The notes beneath the pieces were generated by a model. That model was given only the letters and a program-made list of their open reading frames with translations. It did not search any database and had not been told where the DNA came from. Position numbers and translations under genes: made by a program. Shown here piece after piece: positions 6,347 through 12,447 of a stretch of 15,265 bases of DNA (position 1 is its first letter; the number at the start of each line of letters is the position of its first letter). The stretch comes from CAZUFB01 sp048173955 (GTDB lineage Bacteria; Actinomycetota; Coriobacteriia; Coriobacteriales; UMGS124), in contig DBEYOB010000035.1 of NCBI GenBank assembly GCA_048173955.1, forward strand, positions 1-15,265, in the 5' to 3' direction.

Positions 6347-7213
6347 ATGCCAAACGCCCCGTCCAATGCGAAAACCCTCACGCTTGACCAGACGTTCGAG
6401 TCAAAGTTGAACGAGAGCGTCGATGTCGTCCGTGCCCAGCTTCCTGCAGGCTTCGCACCACGGGCGCTCATAACGCTCGGCAGCGGCTTGGGCAGCCTCG
6501 CCGCCGCGGTTGAGGACGCCGTCGCAATCCCCTATCGTTCCGTCCCCCACCTGCGCTCCTCGACCGCCCCGGGTCACGCGGGACGCTTCGTCGCCGGATA
6601 TGTCGAAGGGATGCCAGTGCTGTGCATGCAGGGACGGCTCCATCCCTACGAGGGATACTCCCCCGTCGAGGTGACGTACCCGGTGCGCATGGCGTCGCGT
6701 CTGGGTGCCGATGTCTTCGTTGCCACTAACGCCACGGGCGCGATCAACCCCGCATACCGCCCTGGCCAGGTCGTGCTCATCGCCGACCATATCAACCTGA
6801 CAGGGCAGAACCCGCTCGTCGGCCCCAACCTCGACGCCGAGGGCCCGCGCTTCCCCGACATGACGCACGCCTACACTCCGCGCCTGCGCGGCTTGGCCCG
6901 GCGGGTCGCCGAGGAGCGCGACTACGACCTTCAGGAAGGCGTCTACATCGGCCTGACCGGACCGTCATTCGAAACCCCCGCCGAAATTCGCGCGTTCCGG
7001 ACGCTCGGTGCCGACCTGGTGGGCATGAGCACTGTGTGGGAGGTCGTCGTTGCGGCGCATTGCGGCATGGAGGTGCTGGGGCTTTCGATGGCGACCAACA
7101 TGGCTGCCGGCATGCTCGGTGACCCGATATCAACCGCCGAGATCGACGCCGCAGCAGCGGCCGGCGCCGCCGATATGGAGGCGATCGTGCGCGGGGTGCT
7201 GCGGAGATTGTGA
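6347..7213 (+). CDS. Purine nucleoside phosphorylase (trimeric PNP/MTAP family)
   Basis: This is a 288-residue enzyme that splits purine (deoxy)nucleosides with phosphate into base and ribose-1-phosphate in the cytoplasm. Landmarks are the phosphate loop GSGLG (45-49), APGHAGRF (H77, R80), QGRLHPYEG (H99), NATGAINP (128-135), the base pocket GPSFETPAE (E209), GMSTV (226-230) and ATNMAAG (N251). The family's STVPEVIVARH reads STVWEVVVAAH, so Pro is replaced by Trp231 and Arg by Ala237. A T also stands where many PNPs carry His near the C-terminus (DPISTAEI). These changes may shift the nucleoside preference. The start at 6347 has GAGAAAGG (6331-6338) eight bases upstream; the open frame reaches far upstream but overlaps the deaminase gene and is not translated there. 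Together with the deaminase it forms a plausible methylthioadenosine/adenosine salvage route. Confidence 0.9.
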   Translation: MPNAPSNAKTLTLDQTFESKLNESVDVVRAQLPAGFAPRALITLGSGLGSLAAAVEDAVAIPYRSVPHLRSSTAPGHAGRFVAGYVEGMPVLCMQGRLHPYEGYSPVEVTYPVRMASRLGADVFVATNATGAINPAYRPGQVVLIADHINLTGQNPLVGPNLDAEGPRFPDMTHAYTPRLRGLARRVAEERDYDLQEGVYIGLTGPSFETPAEIRAFRTLGADLVGMSTVWEVVVAAHCGMEVLGLSMATNMAAGMLGDPISTAEIDAAAAAGAADMEAIVRGVLRRL

Positions 7214-7222
7214 CGGGAGAGA

Positions 7223-7261
7223 CAGCCCGGAGATGCCTTCCGCGACAGGCTCTCCGGGCTG
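7223..7261 (+). terminator. Long hairpin after the phosphorylase gene
   Basis: CAGCCCGGAGA (7223-7233) pairs perfectly with TCTCCGGGCTG (7251-7261). After a one-base bulge the stem continues with GCCT (7235-7238) and AGGC (7247-7250) around an 8-base loop. It starts nine bases after the stop codon at 7211-7213. There is no T-tract, so it may be a terminator that works without one, a Rho-assisted end, or a 3'-end stabiliser. Confidence 0.6.
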
Positions 7262-7393
7262 CACCTGGAATTGCCCCGATGCGTGCAAATCCACGTCGAG
7301 TGAATGCCCAAAATTCGACTGTGGGGAGCGCATAATATTGCGATTTTCCAATTGCACAAAGAAATTTTCTATTAATGCAGAATCATTTATTAC

Positions 7394-7427
7394 TTGGCCG
7401 CGCTGTACACTCCAACGGCGCGGCCAA
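7394..7427 (-). terminator. GC-rich hairpin at the edge of the AT-rich island
   Basis: TTGGCCGCGC (7394-7403) pairs perfectly with GCGCGGCCAA (7418-7427), with a loop of about 14 bases. Read on the minus strand it is followed by AT-rich sequence beginning GTAATAAATG rather than a clean U-tract. It could end transcription of the leftward genes, about 150 bases past the last stop codon. Direction and function are inferred. Confidence 0.4.
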
Positions 7428-7572
7428 ACCGTTCACTCGACGAGCGTTTGCACACATCGAGCACTTTTCACGTGCAGACGGGTCGGAACATACCGATCAG
7501 CCCGAAAAGTCTTTCCGTCCGCCCTTCCATTCATGACCTCTCGCCGCCCTCGCGTCGCCCCGAACCGGCCCG

Positions 7573-7597
7573 CGCCTACGCAAACAGCGCGTAGGCG
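7573..7597 (-). other. Inverted repeat spanning the stop codon of the metallohydrolase gene
   Basis: CGCCTACGC (7573-7581) and GCGTAGGCG (7589-7597) are perfectly complementary around a 7-base loop. On the minus strand the stem uses the last codons of the gene in one arm and the TAG stop in the other. There is no T-tract. It could be a terminator-like or stability hairpin that overlaps the coding end. Confidence 0.4.
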
Positions 7598-8544
7598 ATC
7601 AGCGGACCGTCCTGCACGACGTTGAGCGAACCCGTTTGGTAGACCACGACGCCCGCCTTGGGGGCGCGCACCTCGTGCAGGACCGTCCCGAACGCATCGC
7701 GAACCTGACCAAGGGACTCTCCCGCCGCGAAGCAGCCGCCGGGACGCTTGGCCGGATACCAAAACCCGCCGCAGGGGGAATAGAGGTCGAGCATCTCCTC
7801 GTAATCGCACTGGGACGCCCGCAGGTCGCGCACCGTGCCTTCGAGCATTCCGGCAAAGCGCAGCATGTTCATGACGTCGGCCTTGACTGCGTCGACCTCG
7901 GGGCGCGACCAGGCGCCCATGCCGCCGCGCTCGAGCAGGATGCTCGGGATTCCCGCAGCGGCGGCCGCGGCATACGTCCCGCCCCGAAGCGTCTCGTAGC
8001 ACGGCACCACGATGCGCACGTCGGTGCAGGCGGCCAACCTGCGCGACTCCGGGGAGACCGGCAGGTCGGCGACATAGTACAGATGCGGGGCGAGGTCCTC
8101 GTAATAGTCCCCCGAATGCAGGTCGACGTAGTAGTTCGAGCCGGCGACGGCGCCCGCGAACACCGCATGGGCGACTCGTTCGGCCAGGCTGCCGTCCGGC
8201 GAACCGGGGAACACCCTGTTGAGGTTGGTCTCGGAACCCTCCTCCTCGGGCACCATGCTGGTGCCGCGCCGTGCAAACCCGGCGACGTTGACGACGGGCA
8301 CGAGGGTGACGCTGCCCTTGAGCACCCCGCGGGGCAGGGCGGCAAGCTCGTCGGCGAGCTCAACGAGCGCCTGCTCCCCCACATACTCGTCGGCGTGCAC
8401 GCCAGCGGTCAGCGCGAACCGGGGTCCCGCGCACCCGGAAACCCGGACGAACGGCACCTCGAGGTCGCTGCCCACAACGTGCAGCGCACCCCGCTCGACA
8501 TCCACGGTCCCATCAGCCTCGGCACGGTTCTTCGCCTGCAGCAT
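7576..8544 (-). CDS. Aspartoacylase/succinylglutamate desuccinylase-family zinc hydrolase
   Basis: This is a 322-residue cytoplasmic metallohydrolase of the AstE/AspA group (M14 carboxypeptidase-like fold). Zinc and catalytic motifs are clear: GVHADEYVGE (H50, E53), NLNRVFPGSPDG (107-118) and YYVDLHSGD (H143), with a later SILLERGG that could supply the catalytic glutamate. The C-terminal beta domain is present, ending in QTGSLNVVQDGPLIAYALFA. I chose the ATG at 8544 because GAAGGGG (8554-8560) lies nine bases upstream; a GTG at 8583 and an ATG at 8553 are alternatives. The gene follows hom on the same strand after 67 bases and probably ends the argS-hom unit. Family members remove acyl groups from N-acyl amino acids or related amides. 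The substrate here cannot be read from sequence, though amino acid neighbours fit. Confidence 0.87.
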   Translation of the reverse strand: MLQAKNRAEADGTVDVERGALHVVGSDLEVPFVRVSGCAGPRFALTAGVHADEYVGEQALVELADELAALPRGVLKGSVTLVPVVNVAGFARRGTSMVPEEEGSETNLNRVFPGSPDGSLAERVAHAVFAGAVAGSNYYVDLHSGDYYEDLAPHLYYVADLPVSPESRRLAACTDVRIVVPCYETLRGGTYAAAAAAGIPSILLERGGMGAWSRPEVDAVKADVMNMLRFAGMLEGTVRDLRASQCDYEEMLDLYSPCGGFWYPAKRPGGCFAAGESLGQVRDAFGTVLHEVRAPKAGVVVYQTGSLNVVQDGPLIAYALFA

Positions 8545-8611
8545 CGCGATCATCCCCTTCGACCTGCCCCGCCTGACGTCCACGAACGCGCCGCGGACGA
8601 CCAGCCTCGAC

Positions 8612-9931
8612 CTACAGCGCCTCCCGGCGCCACGCCTCGGTGTCCTCGACGCGAATCACCGCGGCCTTGCCGCGCACGCCCGGCAGCGCCTCGATCTCGG
8701 CGCAGGCGGCGCGCACGTCGGCTTCGCGGGCGAGGTGCGTCACCACGATGAGCGCCGTGGGCTCCCCGGGGACGGGCGTGGGCTGGCTCACGTTCGCCAG
8801 GCTCACGCCGCGGGCGGCGAACAAGGCCGCCACCTCGCCGAGGATGCCGGGACGGTCCTCGAGCGCCAGGCGCACGAAATAGCGGTCGTGCAGATCGTCC
8901 ACCAAACGCATCGGCACCACGCGGTCGAAGGGGGCCGCCTCGGTCGAGGGGCGCTCGCCGTGGGCGAGCGGCATCGCCAGGGCCAAGATGTCGCCCATGA
9001 CGGCGCTCGCCGTGGGATACGACCCGGCGCCCGCGCCGTAGAGCATCGTCTCCCCGACCGCGTCGCCCACCACGTAGACGGCGTTGAAGACGCCCTCCAC
9101 GCTCGCAAGCTGGTGCCGCTCGGGAATCATGGCGGGATGGACGCGCACGTCGAGGCCGGACGACGTCTTGCGCGCCACGCCGAGCAGCTTGACGCGGTAG
9201 CCGAACTGGCGGGCGTAGGCGATGTCGGCCGGGGTGATCGAGCGGATGCCCTCCACGGTCGCCACGTCGTCGATCGTCACGCGCGTGTTGAAGCCGATCG
9301 TGGCCAGGATCGCCATCTTCGACGCCGCGTCCCAGCCGTCGACGTCGGCGGTCGGGTCGGCCTCGGCGTAGCCGAGACGCTGGGCGTCGGAAAGGACCTC
9401 GTCGAAGGAGAGGCCCTCGCGCTCCATCCGGGTGAGCATGTAGTTCGTCGTCCCGTTCACGATGCCCGCGATCGTCAGGATCTCGTTGCCCGCGAACGAA
9501 TGCTCGAGCGCCTCGACGATGGGGATGCCCCCCGCCGCGGCCGCCTCGCACTTGAGCTGCACGCCGGCGTCGTGCGCGAGACCCGCCATGCGGCCCATGT
9601 CGTGCGCGAGCATCGACTTGTTCGCCGTGACCACGTGCTTGCCGGCGGCGAACGCCGCCTCGAAGATCTCGGTCGCCGGATGGTCGCCGCCCACGAGCTC
9701 GACGACGATGTCGACATTCGGGTCGCCCACCACCTCGCGCCAGTCCGTCGTGAACACGCCTGGGGCAAGCCCCAGTTCCTCGGCGTGCGCCGAACTGCGC
9801 GCGCACGCGCGCGCCAGGCGCAGGTCGACCCCGTAGGACGAAAGGTAGCTCTCCCGATGGCGCTGCAGCAGGCGGACGACGCCCCCGCCGACCGTGCCCA
9901 GACCGACAACGCCGATGCCAACCGATCCCAT
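8612..9931 (-). CDS. hom: Homoserine dehydrogenase with C-terminal ACT domain
   Basis: This 439-residue enzyme reduces aspartate semialdehyde to homoserine, the branch step to threonine and methionine. The nucleotide-binding fold begins at once with GVVGLGTVGGG (residues 7-17). It is followed by VVTANKSML (100-108), NGTTNYML (159-166) and the full family signature from AQRLGYAEADP to DGWDAASK (183-205). Residues about 355-430 form an ACT domain (RLALEDRPGILGEVAALFAA), as in enzymes inhibited by threonine. There is no fused aspartokinase. The ATG at 9931 has GGAGAGGAG (9940-9948) eight bases upstream. It starts only 28 bases after the argS stop, on the same strand, indicating co-transcription. 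Length and motifs are normal for a monofunctional enzyme. Confidence 0.96.
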   Translation of the reverse strand: MGSVGIGVVGLGTVGGGVVRLLQRHRESYLSSYGVDLRLARACARSSAHAEELGLAPGVFTTDWREVVGDPNVDIVVELVGGDHPATEIFEAAFAAGKHVVTANKSMLAHDMGRMAGLAHDAGVQLKCEAAAAGGIPIVEALEHSFAGNEILTIAGIVNGTTNYMLTRMEREGLSFDEVLSDAQRLGYAEADPTADVDGWDAASKMAILATIGFNTRVTIDDVATVEGIRSITPADIAYARQFGYRVKLLGVARKTSSGLDVRVHPAMIPERHQLASVEGVFNAVYVVGDAVGETMLYGAGAGSYPTASAVMGDILALAMPLAHGERPSTEAAPFDRVVPMRLVDDLHDRYFVRLALEDRPGILGEVAALFAARGVSLANVSQPTPVPGEPTALIVVTHLAREADVRAACAEIEALPGVRGKAAVIRVEDTEAWRREAL

Positions 9932-9959
9932 GCGTCAGACTCCTCTCCGCTCGTCGCCG

Positions 9960-11867
9960 CTACCGCCGCTCGGCCGACGTCTCGCCGCGCTGCTCCATGC
10001 TCTGCGGGGCGGAAACGCCGATGAGGGCAAGGGTCTGCGCCAGGACGCGCCGCGAGGCGTCGCACGCCGCCAGACGCGCGCGCGTCAGCTCGGCGTCGTC
10101 GGTCAACACGTGGCAGTTCGTATAGAAGCCGTGGAAGGCGGCCGCCAAATCGGTCGCGTAGTGCGTCAGGCGGAACGGGGCGAGGTCCTTCGCGCAGCCG
10201 GCGACCATCTCGCCGAAGTGGGCGAGGTGACGCGCCAGGGCAAGCTCGGAGGGGTCGGTGAGCAGACCGAGGTCGGGGTCGTCCCCGATGAGCCCCGCGG
10301 CGAGCGCGTCCATGTCGACCTCGCCCGCGGCTCCGAGCTCGATCCCCGCGGCGCGGCGCAGGATGGAGCAGATGCGCGCGTGGGCGTACTGGACGTAGTA
10401 CACCGGGTTGTCCGAGCTCTGGCGGGTGGCGAGCTCGATGTCGAAGTCGATCTCCTGGTCGCTCGAGCGGGACAGCAGGATGAAGCGCGTCGCGTCGCGG
10501 CCCACCTCGTCGAGCAGCTCCTCAAAGGTGACCATGGTGCCGCGGCGCTTGCTCATGCGCACCGGGACGCCGTTGCGCAGCAGGTTGACGAGCTGGCCGA
10601 GCAGCACGTCGAGCTTGCCCTCGTGGCCCAGGGCGGCGACGGCGGCCTGCATGCGGGGGACGTAGCCGTGGTGGTCGGCGCCCCAGATGTCGATGAGGCG
10701 GTCGAACCCGCGGGCGAGCTTGTCGCCGTGGTAGGCGATGTCGGAGGCGAAGTAGGTGTAGCTCCCGTCGCTCTTCACGAGCACGCGGTCCTTGTCGTCG
10801 CCGAACGACGTCGAGCGGAACCAGCGCGCGCCTTCGCTCTCGTAAAGCTCGCCCGCCTTGTCGAGCAGGTCGAACGCGCGGGTCACGGCCGTCGAGCCGT
10901 CCTCGGCCGCGGCATGGAGCGTGCGCTCGGAGAACCACACGTCGAACTCGCACCCGCAGCGGCGCAGGACGTCCTGTATGTTTGCGAGCATCGCGGCATA
11001 CCCGCGCTCGCGGAACGACAGGAGACGCTCGTCGCGCCCCAGGTCGAGATCGGCGGTCCCGTCCTCGTCGTAGAACGAGTGGGCGATGTCGACGATGTAG
11101 GAGCCGCCGTAGGAGTCGGCGCCCAGCTCGCCGGAGAAGTCGTCGGTCAGGGGATGGGTCTCGGGACGCTCGCCGTCGGGGTCGTCGAGGGCGGCGATGC
11201 GGTCCGCCTCGAGCGCCTCGCACGCCTCGTCGGGACTCTTCCCGTCGGCGACGAGCGCGCAGATCTGCCGGTAGCGCTTCTCGATGGACGATGCGAACAC
11301 GTTCATCTGGTTGCCGGCGTCGTTGATGTAGAACTCCCGGGTCACCTTCCAGCCGGTGAACGAGAGGACGTTGCAGAGCGAGTCTCCCAGCGCCGCCCAG
11401 CGCCCGTGGCCGACGTGCATGGGGCCGACGGGGTTCGCGCTCACGAACTCGACGTCGACGCCGCGGCCGGCCCCGTCGTCGCTGCGGCCGAAGGCGTCGC
11501 CCTCCCGGCGAATCTGGCCGAACACGTCGCTCACGGCGGCAGTCGTCAGGCGGAAGTTCAGAAAGCCCGGTCCGGCGACCTCGACCGAGGCGACGGCGGG
11601 GTCCTGGGGCAGGTGCGCCGCGATCGCAGAGGCGACGTTGCGGGGCGCGGTGTGCGCCGCCTTGGCGCTGCGCAGGGCGACGGTCGACGTCCAATCGCCC
11701 TTCTCGGGGTCACCCGTGCGCTCGATGCCCAGGTCCCCCGCCTCGAAGGGGGGCAGGTCGCCCGCACGCTGGGCGGAGGAGAGGCCCTCGCGCACCAACG
11801 CCGCGACATGCAGGCGCATGCCCCTGTCGTCGAATCCCGTCATTGCGTTCATTCCGTCACCGTTCAT
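9960..11867 (-). CDS. argS: Arginyl-tRNA synthetase
   Basis: This is a 635-residue class I aminoacyl-tRNA synthetase that charges tRNA-Arg. Using the start at 11867, it shows the ArgS N-terminal recognition domain, the HIGH-type motif in GPMHVGHGRW (HVGH at 151-154), the arginine-pocket element REFYINDAGNQ, WGADHHGY (395-402) and a KMSKS-type loop VRMSKRRGT (436-444). A DALR anticodon-binding domain with QYAHARICSILRRA completes it. The GTG/ATG cluster at the 5' end makes the exact start uncertain. The ATG at 11867 has GGGAAAGG eight bases upstream, which fits better than the ATG at 11873; ATGs at 11852, 11843 and 11819 are also possible. It is followed by hom after 28 bases. No T-box elements are visible in the leader. 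Confidence 0.95.
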   Translation of the reverse strand: MNGDGMNAMTGFDDRGMRLHVAALVREGLSSAQRAGDLPPFEAGDLGIERTGDPEKGDWTSTVALRSAKAAHTAPRNVASAIAAHLPQDPAVASVEVAGPGFLNFRLTTAAVSDVFGQIRREGDAFGRSDDGAGRGVDVEFVSANPVGPMHVGHGRWAALGDSLCNVLSFTGWKVTREFYINDAGNQMNVFASSIEKRYRQICALVADGKSPDEACEALEADRIAALDDPDGERPETHPLTDDFSGELGADSYGGSYIVDIAHSFYDEDGTADLDLGRDERLLSFRERGYAAMLANIQDVLRRCGCEFDVWFSERTLHAAAEDGSTAVTRAFDLLDKAGELYESEGARWFRSTSFGDDKDRVLVKSDGSYTYFASDIAYHGDKLARGFDRLIDIWGADHHGYVPRMQAAVAALGHEGKLDVLLGQLVNLLRNGVPVRMSKRRGTMVTFEELLDEVGRDATRFILLSRSSDQEIDFDIELATRQSSDNPVYYVQYAHARICSILRRAAGIELGAAGEVDMDALAAGLIGDDPDLGLLTDPSELALARHLAHFGEMVAGCAKDLAPFRLTHYATDLAAAFHGFYTNCHVLTDDAELTRARLAACDASRRVLAQTLALIGVSAPQSMEQRGETSAERR

Positions 11868-11887
11868 CCGCATCGCCTTTCCCGCAC

Positions 11888-11904
11888 GCCCGCATGGGGC
11901 GGGC
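11888..11904 (-). other. Hairpin in the argS leader
   Basis: GCCCGC (11888-11893) and GCGGGC (11899-11904) make a 6-bp stem with a 5-base loop, 20 bases before the argS start and just upstream of its ribosome-binding site. It could tune translation or be incidental. Confidence 0.3.
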
Positions 11905-11915
11905 ACCGTCACAAC

Positions 11916-11956
11916 CGCGCCTGCGCATCCGGCCGGCAGCCGAACGCGCAGGCGCG
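11916..11956 (-). terminator. Perfect 11-bp inverted repeat between the small membrane protein gene and argS
   Basis: CGCGCCTGCGC (11916-11926) pairs perfectly with GCGCAGGCGCG (11946-11956) around a 19-base loop that itself contains CCGGCCGG. On the minus strand it lies 32 bases after the stop of the small membrane protein gene and about 50 bases before argS. No T-tract follows. It is a candidate terminator or attenuator separating the two genes. Confidence 0.45.
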
Positions 11957-11988
11957 CCCTTGCACGCTATGGTAACCGCACCGCCCGC

Positions 11989-12330
11989 CTAGTGCGCGCA
12001 GTTGAACCAAATCAGATAAAACACCAGCGCGACGACGAGCGCGATGGCGACCGCCATCACGACCTTCTGCTTGAGGGGGATCGGGGGCAGGTCGTCGAGG
12101 CTGTAGTCGGGGTTCTCCCGCTCGCGGCGGCGCTCCTCCTTGCGGCGCTCGCGCTCCGCATAGTACTCCGCATCCTCCTGCAGCTGCTTCTGGTTCCTGC
12201 GGAGCTGCTCGAGCTCCTCGCGCTCGGCGCGCTCCCGGGCCGCCTCCTCGCTCGCGCGCTTGGCGGCGCGCAGCGCCTCGAGCTCGGCGCGCTCCTCGTC
12301 GCTCAGCGGGGCAGACTCGTCGGATGCCAT
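11989..12330 (-). CDS. Small charged coiled-coil protein with a C-terminal membrane anchor
   Basis: This 113-residue protein is of unknown function. Residues about 12-72 are almost entirely charged and helical (long runs of E, R, K, A and Q), predicting a cytoplasmic coiled coil. A short DLPPIP linker follows, then one hydrophobic span (about 89-108, VVMAVAIALVVALVFYLIWF) and a three-residue tail, CAH. This is a tail-anchored layout with the bulk in the cytoplasm. The ATG at 12330 is chosen because AAAGGAG (12339-12345) lies eight bases upstream; in-frame ATGs at 12348 and 12390 lack this. A perfect TATAAT box lies 75 bases upstream, so it probably has its own promoter. Its neighbours are a membrane serine-hydrolase-like gene upstream and argS downstream. 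I do not recognise a named family. Confidence 0.8.
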   Translation of the reverse strand: MASDESAPLSDEERAELEALRAAKRASEEAARERAEREELEQLRRNQKQLQEDAEYYAERERRKEERRRERENPDYSLDDLPPIPLKQKVVMAVAIALVVALVFYLIWFNCAH

Positions 12331-12351
12331 ATGCAGGGCTCCTTTCATGTC

Positions 12352-12378
12352 GCGGGCGCCGCACGTCCGGCCGCCCGC
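12352..12378 (-). other. Hairpin in the 5' leader of the small membrane protein gene
   Basis: GCGGGCG (12352-12358) and CGCCCGC (12372-12378) form a 7-bp stem, 13-base loop, between the TATAAT box and the ribosome-binding site. It may influence translation or mRNA life. Confidence 0.3.
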
Positions 12379-12405
12379 AGGCGCTGTCATCGTACAGGTC
12401 CGGCT

Positions 12406-12411
12406 ATTATA
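12406..12411 (-). promoter_or_regulatory. Perfect -10 box (TATAAT) for the small membrane protein gene
   Basis: Read on the minus strand, positions 12411 to 12406 spell TATAAT, a consensus -10 hexamer that stands out in GC-rich DNA. No good -35 hexamer is seen 16-18 bases upstream (GTCCCG at 17). Transcription would start near 12399 and give a leader of about 70 bases. A short bulged hairpin (12420-12435) between this box and the upstream gene's stop might end the preceding transcript. Confidence 0.6.
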
Positions 12412-12447
12412 CCCCTGTTGGCCCGCACCGGGACCCGCTCCGAAAAC

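Larger units (their letters stand above)
7214..7575. other. Convergent intergenic region with an AT-rich island
   Basis: No credible gene lies in these 362 bases between converging genes. The first part holds the phosphorylase terminator-like hairpin. Roughly 7306-7395 is strongly AT-rich, in sharp contrast with the rest of the window, and includes CATAATATTG (7331-7340) and AAATTTTC. Two further hairpins follow: one at 7394-7427, and a bulged one at about 7479-7504 (CGGG-TCGG pairing with CCGA and CCCG). On the minus strand TTGTGC and TATTAT, 16 bases apart, make a weak promoter-like pair facing the phosphorylase 3' end. The role of the island is unknown. Confidence 0.55.

Noticed and set aside
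7279..7335. 18-residue open frame in the convergent intergenic region
   Set aside because: No ribosome-binding site, no recognisable composition or partner; expected by chance.
9894..11975. Long plus-strand open frame opposite argS
   Set aside because: argS motifs on the minus strand are unambiguous; the plus-strand product looks like a composition-driven shadow.
11868..11988. T-box riboswitch upstream of argS
   Set aside because: The leader is only about 120 bases, and no T-box antiterminator sequence (UGGN bulge context) or specifier loop can be seen.
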